From Actinomycetota bacterium (GTDB lineage Bacteria; Actinomycetota; Humimicrobiia; Humimicrobiales; Humimicrobiaceae), in assembly GCA_018400395.1 (NCBI GenBank), contig JAGYMN010000039.1, positions 1 to 11,073 on the forward strand: a stretch of DNA of 11,073 bases, written 5' to 3'. Within the stretch, counting starts at the first letter, position 1. Each line of letters starts with the position of its first letter. The notes beneath the pieces are model-generated. The model was not told where the DNA came from, did no database searches, and saw only the letters and a program-made list of their open reading frames with translations. Below, in pieces: positions 1 to 6,858 of the stretch. The translations under genes and the position numbers were made by a program.

Positions 1-1072
1 CATCCAGACCTGTTATTATATCGCCCTTCGAAGAAGTCTCCGGATATCCCCTGGAAGCTGCTATTACACATACGCATTTTTTATTGTCCCAGGACAGGTT
101 TTCTCTTGTAAGATTACCTGCAGCACATTCAAAAAGCAGCGGCACAAGATCATCATTAAGCCTTGGAAGTACTGCCTGCGTTTCGGGGTCTCCGAACCTG
201 CAGTTGTATTCAAGAAGATAAGGTTCCCCTTCTCTTACCAGTATTCCTGCATACAGTATACCCCTGTAATCTATGCCTTCACTTTTCAAAGCATCTGCTG
301 TCGGATATATTATATTATCCAGTGCTTTTTTATACACATTTTCATCCACCATGGGAACAGGACTGTAACTGCCCATACCTCCGGTATTTTTACCCCTGTC
401 CCCGTCAAAAATCCTCTTATAGTCCTGCGCCAGTTCCATGGGTACGATCTTTTTCCCATCGGACAGGCAAAGTATCGATATCTCGTAGCCCTCAAGAAAA
501 TCTTCAATTATGACCCTGCTCCCGGAATTCCCGAAAACCTTCTTTACCATAAAATCTTCAAGTACCTTTAATGCATCACCCATATTATACGTTATTACCA
601 CACCCTTGCCTGCTGCAAGACCGTCTGCTTTTATTACAAGAGGGAACTTATTACGGTTTTTTATGAATTCCGCTGCGGTCCGGTATTCTGAACGTTCAAA
701 GACTGAAGCTTCTGCGGTTGGTATCCTGTATTTACTGAGGAGGCTCTTGGAAAATACCTTACTTCCTTCTATCATAGAGGCTTTTTTACCGGGGCCAAAG
801 GTTACCAGGCCCCTGCTGTTTAAATAATCAGAAATGCCATCTACAAGAGGCGCCTCCGGGCCCACTACTACCAGCTCTACACCTTCAGAAACGGCGAAAT
901 CCGCAATCTTTTTAAAGCCTGCCGATGAGATCTCTATGTCGATGCAGCTGGCAATATCAATCATGCCTGCGTTACCGGGGATTGCATAGACCTTTTCCAC
1001 CATATCGCTGGCAGATATTTTCCATGCCAGGCAGTGCTCCCTTCCTCCTCCTCCTATTATTAATACTTTCAC
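1..1072 (-). CDS. purD: Phosphoribosylamine--glycine ligase (GAR synthetase), 3' end beyond window
   Basis: PurD joins phosphoribosylamine and glycine using ATP to make GAR, the second step of de novo purine synthesis, in the cytosol. I translated the minus strand codon by codon: 357 codons are present with no frameshift or internal stop. Visible landmarks are the N-terminal VLIIGGGGREH (residues 3-13), the ATP-grasp segment KADGLAAGKG (148-157), NTGGMGSYSP (229-238) and EYNCRFGDPETQ (288-299), all in the order known for PurD. The family is usually about 420 residues, so roughly the last 60 lie outside the window. The start is GTG at 1072, chosen because it gives the canonical N-terminus and has GAGGAGAAGG directly upstream. 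It lies 74 bases after purA on the same strand, so the two purine genes are probably co-transcribed. Identity is certain. Confidence 0.96.
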   Translation of the reverse strand, partial: MKVLIIGGGGREHCLAWKISASDMVEKVYAIPGNAGMIDIASCIDIEISSAGFKKIADFAVSEGVELVVVGPEAPLVDGISDYLNSRGLVTFGPGKKASMIEGSKVFSKSLLSKYRIPTAEASVFERSEYRTAAEFIKNRNKFPLVIKADGLAAGKGVVITYNMGDALKVLEDFMVKKVFGNSGSRVIIEDFLEGYEISILCLSDGKKIVPMELAQDYKRIFDGDRGKNTGGMGSYSPVPMVDENVYKKALDNIIYPTADALKSEGIDYRGILYAGILVREGEPYLLEYNCRFGDPETQAVLPRLNDDLVPLLFECAAGNLTRENLSWDNKKCVCVIAASRGYPETSSKGDIITGLD

Positions 1073-1146
1073 CCTTCTCCTCTTTCTTATACTCATAAAA
1101 AAATAAACAGTACGGGGCTAAAACATATCATTACCATTCCAGTATT

Positions 1147-2475
1147 CTAAACTATTAATGTAGAGCGGCTGCCCCTTCTAAAAAGTCTTCTTTTAAGACT
1201 TCTGTCCCTGATTATTATCTGGCTCCTCTCCGGTCCCACGCTTATCATCGAGACCGGGATTTTTACCACCTGCTCTATAACCTCAATATATTTTTTTGCC
1301 TGTTCCGGCAGGTCTTCATAATTTTTTACACCTGCTATCTCATCTTTCCAGCCTTCAATCTCAATATATTCAGGCCTGCATTTGTGAAGCACCGTCTGAT
1401 GGTAGGGGAGGTCGCTGTATTTCTTACCTTTATACTCATACCCGGTACAGATCTTTAGACTGTCCAGTCCCGAAAGTATATCCAGTTTTGTGATTACAAT
1501 GCTGTCTGGATAATTGATCATGGCCGAATATTTCAATATCATAGCATCCAGCCATCCGCAGCGCCTGGCCCTTCCCGTAGTTGTGCCATATTCATTACCC
1601 TTTTTCCTTAAAAATTCACCTGTATATCCCTTTTCTTCTGTTGGGAAAGGTCCTGAGCCTACCCTTGTCGTGTAGGCTTTTACAACCCCTATTACCTCGT
1701 CAAGTCTTCCCGGGCCTATTCCTGCTCCGATACACACTCCTCCCGAAGTTGTAGACGAAGAAGTTACATAGGGATAGGTCCCCTGGTCTATATCAAGCAT
1801 GGTACCCTGCGCACCTTCAAAAAGTACCTCTCTGTTATTGTCCAGATACTGGTTAACCATCAGGGTTGTATCAGTTATATATTTACCTATTCTCTCAGAA
1901 TAAAGCATATAATCTTCATATATTTCTTCGATGTCCAGCGGTTCCAGACCATAGACTTTTTCTATAATTGAATTCTTCAGGGATAATTCTTCTTCCAGCT
2001 TTGTTCTGAATATTTCTCTGTCAAGAAGATCCTGTGTCCTTATCCCTGACCTGGCAGCTTTGTCTGTATAGACAGGCCCTATACCCTTGTGAGTAGTCCC
2101 TATATTATATTTTCCAAGCCTGTGCTCCCTTGCCTTATCCAGTATTATATGATAGGGCATAACAAGATGAGCCTTGCCGCTTATCCTCAGGTTTTCCGTA
2201 TTGATATTCTTCCCCTTCAAGTCATCCAGTTCATCAATCAATACTGCCGGGTTTACAACTACCCCATCCCCTATAATGCACTTCACGCCTGGATTTAATA
2301 TTCCGGAAGGAATGAGGTGCAGTTTAAATACTTCATCACCTTTTATTACAGTATGCCCTGCATTATTACCTCCCTGGAACCTCACAACCAGATCTACCCT
2401 GCCAGAGAGCAAATCCACTATCCTTCCTTTTCCTTCATCTCCCCATTGGAATCCCAGAATAGCAATACTAGACAT
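1147..2475 (-). CDS. purA: Adenylosuccinate synthetase
   Basis: PurA condenses IMP and aspartate with GTP hydrolysis to adenylosuccinate, the first committed step from IMP to AMP. From the ATG at 2475 it is 442 residues and begins MSSIAILGFQWGDEGKG, with the catalytic Asp13 in GDEGKG and NNAGHT (37-42) holding the catalytic His41. Further along are GTTHKGIGP, EGAQGTMLDIDQGTYPYVTS, YTTRVGSGPFPTE, GTTTGRARRCGWLD and the base-binding ITKLDILSGLD region. An in-frame GTG at 2484 would add MKP. I prefer the ATG because AGGGGTG sits six bases before it and the family normally starts this way. The gene overlaps the end of dnaB by 8 bases, suggesting translational coupling. About 20 residues at the C-terminus (RDRSLKRRLF...) form an arginine-rich tail beyond the usual family end. 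Confidence 0.97.
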   Translation of the reverse strand: MSSIAILGFQWGDEGKGRIVDLLSGRVDLVVRFQGGNNAGHTVIKGDEVFKLHLIPSGILNPGVKCIIGDGVVVNPAVLIDELDDLKGKNINTENLRISGKAHLVMPYHIILDKAREHRLGKYNIGTTHKGIGPVYTDKAARSGIRTQDLLDREIFRTKLEEELSLKNSIIEKVYGLEPLDIEEIYEDYMLYSERIGKYITDTTLMVNQYLDNNREVLFEGAQGTMLDIDQGTYPYVTSSSTTSGGVCIGAGIGPGRLDEVIGVVKAYTTRVGSGPFPTEEKGYTGEFLRKKGNEYGTTTGRARRCGWLDAMILKYSAMINYPDSIVITKLDILSGLDSLKICTGYEYKGKKYSDLPYHQTVLHKCRPEYIEIEGWKDEIAGVKNYEDLPEQAKKYIEVIEQVVKIPVSMISVGPERSQIIIRDRSLKRRLFRRGSRSTLIV

Positions 2476-3886
2476 CGGCTTCACCCCTGCTTTCTGCCTG
2501 ATTTGGTCTTATTAAATTCGAGAAAAGCGCATATCTATTATTAAACTGAAGCTCCACTCTGCCCGTAGGGCCGTTCCTGTGTTTTGCTATATTAAGTTCG
2601 GCCATTCCCCTTTTTTTAGAATTCTCGTCATAATATTCATCCCTGTATATAAACACTACCATATCGGCATCCTGTTCTATTGATCCTGACTCCCTCAGAT
2701 CTGAGAGCTGGGGTCTTTTGTTATCCCTCTTTTCTACTTCCCTGGAAAGCTGGGATACAGCTATTACAGGTATATCAAGCTCTTTAGCTATGCTTTTTAG
2801 GTTCTGTGATATTTCAGTTATTTCCAGCACTTTATTCCCCCTGTAATTTGATTCACACTGCATAAGCTGCAGATAATCGACAATAAGCATTTTTATCCCG
2901 TATGTAGAAACCATCATCCTGGCCCTTGTCCTCAGGTCCATTACGGTAAGGAAGGCAGAGTCATCTATATAAATCCTGCATTCTGCCAGTTTTTCAATAG
3001 CACTGGCAAGCCTGGTCCATTCTTTTTCCCTTATTTTTCCATCCCTCAGTCTCTGGAGGTCAATTCTGGATTGAGCGCTCATAAGTCTCTGGGCAATCTG
3101 CTGCCTTGACATTTCCAGCGAAAAGATAGCTATGGGTATCTTTTCTCTCATAGCAATGTCTTTGGCCATTCCCAGCACGAAGGCAGTTTTCCCCATACCG
3201 GGCCTGGCAGCTATTACAATCACATCAGAATTATGAAGTCCGGAAGAATAATGATCGAAATCTATAAAACCGGTCGGAATCCCGGATATATCAGAGCCGG
3301 ACTCGTGAAGCATCTCCACCTGTTCGTAGACCTCTGATACAATATCCTTCATAACCGCAACCTTATTCCTGCTGTTTCCACTATTAAGCTCCCTGTAGAC
3401 GGAAAATATAAGTTCCTGAGCCCTGTCAACTGCGGCATTGATATCTCCCGGCACCTCGTAACCCATTGTAGCAATATCTGTTGCAGCATAAATAAGCTTT
3501 CTCAGTATTGAATGATTCCTTACAATTGTTGCGTAATATTCTGCATTTGCAGCCAGAGGTATATTGCTTATTAGTGAATGTATAAAGATCTTCCCGCCTA
3601 CCTCATCCAGCTGGCCCTTCTTTTTGAGGTGGTCTGCAACAGTAATAGGATCAGAAGGCTCCCCCTTTGCATACATTTCCATTATTGCCTCAAATATCAT
3701 CTGGTTTGAGCCCCTGTAAAAATCATCCACTTTTACCAATTCTATTACCGAAGAAATGGCATCCCTTGAAATGAGCATCGACCCCAGAAGAGATTCCTCG
3801 GCTTCAATATTATACGGGGGTATATGCTGCAGCCTGCTTGTATCCAGCGGGGTAAAACGGCCTTCTTTTTTTAATTTATCCTGCAT
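2468..3886 (-). CDS. dnaB: Replicative DNA helicase DnaB (B. subtilis DnaC type)
   Basis: Hexameric 5'-3' helicase that unwinds DNA at the replication fork and recruits primase. The protein is 472 residues, slightly longer than the usual 440-460. The N-terminal domain opens after a short basic leader with PPYNIEAEESLLGSML (23-38). The RecA-like motor domain has Walker A ARPGMGKT (227-234) and Walker B LIVDYLQL (334-341). The C-terminal DnaB motifs are SQLSREVEKRDNKRPQLSDL (378-397), RESGSIEQDADMVVFIYRDE and the AKHRNGPTG loop (434-442). No intein interrupts the Walker A or the DNA-binding loops. The start is ATG at 3886, only 15 bases after the rplI stop. I see no clear Shine-Dalgarno before it (upstream bases are AGTTTTACGTACTT), so translation may depend on coupling to rplI. 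Identity is certain; the exact start is a little less so. Confidence 0.97.
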   Translation of the reverse strand: MQDKLKKEGRFTPLDTSRLQHIPPYNIEAEESLLGSMLISRDAISSVIELVKVDDFYRGSNQMIFEAIMEMYAKGEPSDPITVADHLKKKGQLDEVGGKIFIHSLISNIPLAANAEYYATIVRNHSILRKLIYAATDIATMGYEVPGDINAAVDRAQELIFSVYRELNSGNSRNKVAVMKDIVSEVYEQVEMLHESGSDISGIPTGFIDFDHYSSGLHNSDVIVIAARPGMGKTAFVLGMAKDIAMREKIPIAIFSLEMSRQQIAQRLMSAQSRIDLQRLRDGKIREKEWTRLASAIEKLAECRIYIDDSAFLTVMDLRTRARMMVSTYGIKMLIVDYLQLMQCESNYRGNKVLEITEISQNLKSIAKELDIPVIAVSQLSREVEKRDNKRPQLSDLRESGSIEQDADMVVFIYRDEYYDENSKKRGMAELNIAKHRNGPTGRVELQFNNRYALFSNLIRPNQAESRGEADV

Positions 3887-3901
3887 AAGTACGTAAAACT
3901 A

Positions 3902-4579
3902 TTACTTTTGCTTTCTGCTTTCTTTCCTGGATTTCTTCTTAGCGCTGTCTTTTTCTCCAGGCTCGGAAGTTTTTGGTTCCTTATCTTTTTCAGCCGGTAT
4001 GACTTTTTCCTCTATTTCCTTTTCTTTACTTCTTTCTGCTTCTTCTTCTATTTCTGTATCCAGTTTATGCTTTTCCTCTTCTTCTGCAGCTTCCTTTTCC
4101 TTTTTATGTGCCTCAATTAGTATTCTGGATTCCTCGTCAGGTTCTACTATTACCCTTACAGCTGATTTTATTTCTTTATATAGTTTGACATCAACATCAT
4201 ACTCACCCAGTTCCTTAATATGCTCCGAAAGATCTATTTTTTTTCTGTCTATCTCAATATTTCTTTCTTCCATTATTTTTTCTGCAAGGTCCTTGCTGGT
4301 TATAGAACCATAGAGCTTACCTTCTTCTCCAGTTTTTACTATAAATTTAAGGGTAAGGTCTTTCAGTTTTTCAGTCATTTCATTTGCTTCTTCAATGTTC
4401 CTTGCCTCGACCTTTAACGCTGCCTTCTTGACCAGCTTCATCTGATTTATATTGCCCCCTGTGGCCAGCACGGCAATCCCCTGGGGTATTAGATAATTAT
4501 TTGCAAAACCGGCCCTTACATCTACAATGTCTCCAATGTCTCCTAATTTCTCCATGTACTCTGTAAGTATTACTTTCAA
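3902..4579 (-). CDS. rplI: 50S ribosomal protein bL9 with long charged C-terminal extension
   Basis: bL9 binds 23S rRNA near the L1 stalk and helps reading-frame maintenance. The first ~147 residues cover the whole family. MKVILTEYMEKLGDIGDIVD and GFANNYLIPQGIA form the N-terminal RNA-binding domain, a long connecting helix follows, and the C-terminal domain contains GKLYGSITSKDLAE (88-101) and ends near VRVIVEP (141-147). The protein then continues to residue 225, while the family normally stops at about 150. The extra ~78 residues are almost all Glu, Lys, Ala, Ser and Arg and end in KKKSRKESRKQK, so they are probably helical or disordered. The start is TTG at 4579, supported by a perfect AGGAGG five bases upstream; the next in-frame ATG (residue 9) would remove the conserved N-terminus. 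It lies 15 bases upstream of dnaB and 35 bases after the DUF2232 gene. Confidence 0.96.
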   Translation of the reverse strand: MKVILTEYMEKLGDIGDIVDVRAGFANNYLIPQGIAVLATGGNINQMKLVKKAALKVEARNIEEANEMTEKLKDLTLKFIVKTGEEGKLYGSITSKDLAEKIMEERNIEIDRKKIDLSEHIKELGEYDVDVKLYKEIKSAVRVIVEPDEESRILIEAHKKEKEAAEEEEKHKLDTEIEEEAERSKEKEIEEKVIPAEKDKEPKTSEPGEKDSAKKKSRKESRKQK

Positions 4580-4584
4580 GTCTT

Positions 4585-4590
4585 CCTCCT
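4585..4590 (-). promoter_or_regulatory. Shine-Dalgarno site that fixes the TTG start of rplI
   Basis: On the minus strand the bases read AGGAGG followed by AAGAC and then TTG. This is a full Shine-Dalgarno match at ideal five-base spacing. It confirms the TTG at 4579 as the start codon, since that codon also gives the canonical bL9 N-terminus. Confidence 0.85.
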
Positions 4591-4614
4591 GTATTAAACT
4601 TCAAATTGTATTAT

Positions 4615-5622
4615 TTAAGCCCGCTCAAGCTTCCTGAAATTGGCCCATATATCTATGATTCCAAGAACTGGGAATATAATCAACGCAAATCCGAAAAAAA
4701 ACCATAAAAATATTATTATCAAAACCCTGAATAAAAACGCTATTTTAAACCTCTCAAATATGCCCCACGTAACCGAAATACCCAGCACCATATAAAGCAT
4801 ACCAAAAATAATTATAAGATTATAACCTGATATATCAACCAGGCTGACCAGCACTGTCCTGCCTTCCTGACCTGCACCGCCTATTACGGGGATAAGGACC
4901 AGCAAGAGCCCTGCTATTATACCCCATATATAGTACCAGGGGATATCCCATCTGGTAAACTGCCTGATCTTTTCTATCTCTATACTGAATTTTTTAAATA
5001 TAATATAAGAAAAAATGTAATTGAACAGACTTATCATAAAAAAAGAAACAACAATTATCCCAGGCAGTATTTTCGGGATAAACTTAAGTATTGCCTTCGT
5101 CTGTGATATTGCTGCATCAAACCCGGCTCCTCCCCCATTTATGAGCTCTGCATAACCCGAGACCAGAGGATCTTCGGCAAGATTTTCTATATATATATTA
5201 TATGTCTGGAAAGCTCCGGTAAAAAATTCCAGGCCGTAGAATATAAGGTACAGCAGCATAAAGAAAAATAATGACCCCAGTAAAATAAAAAACACTGAAA
5301 ATACCGACTTCCATGCCGGCCAGTCATTGCTGACTGCACGCCTCTGGCTGAACGCTACGGATATAACCGCCGCTATCAAAACAGCCGGCAGCATATAATC
5401 AAAAAAAAGCAGCAAAAGAAGTGGTACCACAGCACAGATAATGCCATCCCTTACCCTTCCGCTGATTATCAGCAGCGATGCCGGGATAGGCAGCAGTGCT
5501 GCACCCAGAAAGCCGATCCCCGGTATAATAAATATAAATACGAGAGCCAAAAATGTAAAAAAAATAAGGAGCCACAGGCTTGGCCCTGTTTTCTTTATCC
5601 CGCTTAAATTATCAAAGGACAT
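4615..5622 (-). CDS. DUF2232 (YybS-like) polytopic membrane protein
   Basis: Integral membrane protein of 335 residues from the ATG at 5622, beginning MSFDNLSG. A TTG two codons upstream (5628) is possible. About eight hydrophobic segments are visible, approximately at residues 14-34, 36-56, 60-92 (possibly two), 106-130, 181-208, 227-248, 264-286 and 295-326. A polar loop of about 50 residues sits in the middle (133-180). The stretch RQFTRWDIPWYYIWGIIAG near 220-238 resembles the conserved part of the DUF2232 family. In B. subtilis the homologue yybS lies between rpsR and rplI, exactly this position. The cyclic-di-AMP phosphodiesterase gene gdpP (yybT), which often sits between yybS and rplI, is absent here. 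The family's role is not established; a transporter-like or S-component-like function has only been guessed from the fold. The gene lies 17 bases after rpsR; its Shine-Dalgarno is weak. Confidence 0.85.
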   Translation of the reverse strand: MSFDNLSGIKKTGPSLWLLIFFTFLALVFIFIIPGIGFLGAALLPIPASLLIISGRVRDGIICAVVPLLLLLFFDYMLPAVLIAAVISVAFSQRRAVSNDWPAWKSVFSVFFILLGSLFFFMLLYLIFYGLEFFTGAFQTYNIYIENLAEDPLVSGYAELINGGGAGFDAAISQTKAILKFIPKILPGIIVVSFFMISLFNYIFSYIIFKKFSIEIEKIRQFTRWDIPWYYIWGIIAGLLLVLIPVIGGAGQEGRTVLVSLVDISGYNLIIIFGMLYMVLGISVTWGIFERFKIAFLFRVLIIIFLWFFFGFALIIFPVLGIIDIWANFRKLERA

Positions 5623-5639
5623 ATTCAATAATCCAGAAA

Positions 5640-5903
5640 TTACCTTTTATAATAGGGTATCAGCGCAAGGACCCTGGCCCTTTTTATGGCTGATGCAACC
5701 ATACGCTGATGCTGAACACAATTCCCCGAAGATCTGCTCGGCCTTATCTTTCCCTTATCAGAAATATATCTTTCAAGCAGGCCTATGTTCTTATAATCAA
5801 TGGTATCTATATTTTCCTTGCAAAAATAACAGTACTTTTTCCTCTGCCTAAAACTGCCTGTAAGTGTTTTCTTATCTCTCCTGTCACTGTTTTTTCTTGC
5901 CAA
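5640..5903 (-). CDS. rpsR: 30S ribosomal protein uS18, zinc-binding (C+) form
   Basis: uS18 binds the central domain of 16S rRNA as a heterodimer with bS6. The core reads KYCYFCKENIDTIDYKN... and ends in AIKRARVLALIPYYKR, typical of the family. Four metal ligands are kept: the CYFC pair and CVQH (Cys30, Cys33, Cys67 and His70 if counted from the ATG at 5918), so this is the zinc-containing version. Two starts are possible. ATG at 5918 gives 92 residues but has no good ribosome site. TTG at 5903 gives 87 residues, starts M-A-R-K as many uS18 proteins do, and is preceded by AAAGGAG at five bases, so I use it. The gene lies 17 bases from the DUF2232 gene and close after ssb, two genes downstream of its partner rpsF. 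Function certain, start about 65% sure. Confidence 0.95.
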   Translation of the reverse strand: MARKNSDRRDKKTLTGSFRQRKKYCYFCKENIDTIDYKNIGLLERYISDKGKIRPSRSSGNCVQHQRMVASAIKRARVLALIPYYKR

Positions 5904-5908
5904 TTTAT

Positions 5909-5915
5909 CTCCTTT
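5909..5915 (-). promoter_or_regulatory. Shine-Dalgarno AAAGGAG favouring the TTG start of rpsR
   Basis: On the minus strand ATG (5918-5916) is followed at once by AAAGGAG, then ATAAA, then TTG (5903-5901). The strong AAAGGAG would lie inside the coding region if the ATG were used. It is perfectly spaced to serve the TTG instead. This is the reason the shorter uS18 reading was chosen. Confidence 0.6.
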
Positions 5916-5939
5916 CATCTCTATCAGGAATTTAGTATT

Positions 5940-6386
5940 TTAAAAGGGTATGTCTTCATCAGTAAAGTCAACCTCTTCAGTCTTAGTCTCCTCCGGCGTG
6001 GAAACTGCTCCATTATCTAGCCTGGGGTTCTTTTCAAGCTTGCAGCTTGCAAATTCAAGGCTGGGTCCTATTACATTTGCTATTATCTTTACCGCAGAAC
6101 GCTTCTGCCCTGTCTTGTCTTCCCAGTTGTCCTGGGACAGCCTGCCTGACACCAGCACCCTGTCTCCCTTTGAAAGGCTTTCTGCACAATTCTCAGCAAG
6201 TTTGTACCATGCTGTCACATTGAAGAAATCAACATCTGTCTGCCATTCCCCTGAATCCCTGTTCTGGATATTACGGTTAACTGCAATACCGAAACTGACC
6301 ACTGCTGTTCCGCTTGGTGTAAAACGCAGTTCAGGGTCTCGTGTGATATTTCCAAGAATGGTTATATTATTGATCCCAAAAGCCAT
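5940..6386 (-). CDS. ssb: Single-stranded DNA-binding protein
   Basis: SSB coats single-stranded DNA during replication, repair and recombination and recruits partner proteins through its acidic tip. The protein is 148 residues. An OB fold spans roughly residues 1-110, with NNITILGNITRDPELRFTPS at the start, TDVDFFNVTAWYKLAENCAE in the middle and GDRVLVSGRLSQDNWEDKTG after it. A short linker follows, then the acidic C-terminal tail ending DEDIPF, the known partner-binding tip. The ATG at 6386 has AAGGTG seven bases upstream. The gene sits between rpsF and rpsR, the widely conserved bacterial arrangement, with gaps of 31 and 21 bases (to the ATG of rpsR). No second ssb copy is seen in the window. 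Confidence 0.97.
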   Translation of the reverse strand: MAFGINNITILGNITRDPELRFTPSGTAVVSFGIAVNRNIQNRDSGEWQTDVDFFNVTAWYKLAENCAESLSKGDRVLVSGRLSQDNWEDKTGQKRSAVKIIANVIGPSLEFASCKLEKNPRLDNGAVSTPEETKTEEVDFTDEDIPF

Positions 6387-6417
6387 TTCATATCACCTTC
6401 TCTAAAAATTAATATTT

Positions 6418-6708
6418 TTATTGCTGATCACTTTTTACTATCAAATGACGCAGCACAAGATCATTTATCATGTTTATGCGGTCAAGCTCATGGATTACTC
6501 TGCTGTTGCCTGTAAAATAGATAAAGGCATAAAATCCGTTTTCCTGTTTTTTGATTGGATAAGCGAGTTTCCTGACACCCCATTTATCGATTTTTTCTAC
6601 CGCGCAATTTTCCTTTTCGAGAAGTGAAGTCTGCTTTTCTATCTCTTTGTCTATCTTCTCCTCTTCAAGTGAAGAATTAAAGATAACACCAAGTTCATAT
6701 TTTCTCAA
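6418..6708 (-). CDS. rpsF: 30S ribosomal protein bS6
   Basis: bS6 pairs with uS18 and binds the central domain of 16S rRNA. At 96 residues it is the usual size. It begins MRKYELGVIFNSSLEEEKID and contains KWGVRKLAYPIKKQENGFYAFIYF (split as KWGVRKLAYPIK near 43-54 and ENGFYAFIYF near 57-66), then the closing helix DRINMINDLVLRHLIVK. The start codon is TTG at 6708, giving the canonical MRKYE opening, with AGGAGG seven bases upstream. It is the first gene of the rpsF-ssb-rpsR run. It is preceded by a likely promoter and a hairpin leader, so it probably controls the operon through autoregulation. Confidence 0.96.
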   Translation of the reverse strand: MRKYELGVIFNSSLEEEKIDKEIEKQTSLLEKENCAVEKIDKWGVRKLAYPIKKQENGFYAFIYFTGNSRVIHELDRINMINDLVLRHLIVKSDQQ

Positions 6709-6715
6709 TTACTAT

Positions 6716-6721
6716 CCTCCT
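6716..6721 (-). promoter_or_regulatory. Shine-Dalgarno of rpsF (TTG start)
   Basis: AGGAGG on the minus strand lies seven bases before the TTG at 6708. The TCC of the leader hairpin ends only three bases before this AGGAGG, so folding of the leader could affect ribosome access. Confidence 0.85.
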
Positions 6722-6723
6722 AT

Positions 6724-6765
6724 GGACTAATTAACATAATTAGGTCCTGCCAATCCCGGCAGAAC
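6724..6765 (-). promoter_or_regulatory. Hairpin leader of rpsF, candidate bS6:uS18 autoregulatory site
   Basis: In the rpsF transcript two hairpins follow each other just before the ribosome site. The first pairs GUUCUGCC (6765-6758) with GGCAGGAC (6751-6744) around the loop GGGAUU, eight pairs including one U-G. The second pairs CUAAUUA with UAAUUAG around UGU (6743-6727), and can extend with GGA/UCC if the first one opens. The two structures share the GGAC bases (6747-6744), so they compete at the edge. A conserved rpsF leader motif containing CCG that binds the bS6:uS18 complex is known in many bacteria; a CCG is present here at the stem/loop border. The assignment to that motif is inference; the hairpins themselves are seen. 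Confidence 0.5.
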
Positions 6766-6814
6766 AGAAAGATGAAAAATATTCAATTTTTCAACTTATA
6801 TCAACAGTAGGGAT

Positions 6815-6841
6815 ATTATAACAAAAGAGGCTATTAATCAA
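6815..6841 (-). promoter_or_regulatory. Likely promoter of the rpsF-ssb-rpsR operon
   Basis: On the minus strand a perfect -10 box TATAAT (6820-6815) is preceded by TG plus one base, making an extended -10. TTGATT (6841-6836) could be the -35, but the spacer is only 15 bases, which the extended -10 may compensate. A second, weaker candidate lies downstream: TTGATA (6804-6799), 17 bases, then TATTTT (6781-6776). Transcription from the first would give a leader of roughly 100 bases that contains the rpsF hairpins. Confidence 0.6.
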
Positions 6842-6858
6842 TACGGATTTTGATTATT

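Noticed and set aside
163..827. Plus-strand open frames at 163-513 and 510-827
   Set aside because: They lie antisense to purD, whose minus-strand translation matches the GAR synthetase family throughout. They have no recognisable protein features or ribosome sites.
3908..4417. Plus-strand Ser/Phe/Leu-rich open frames across rplI
   Set aside because: They are the complement of the Glu/Lys-rich bL9 codons; the composition is the expected artefact of reading GAA/AAA-rich DNA backwards.
5441..6405. Plus-strand open frames overlapping DUF2232, rpsR and ssb
   Set aside because: Shadows of well-supported minus-strand genes; no family resemblance and no separate regulatory signals.
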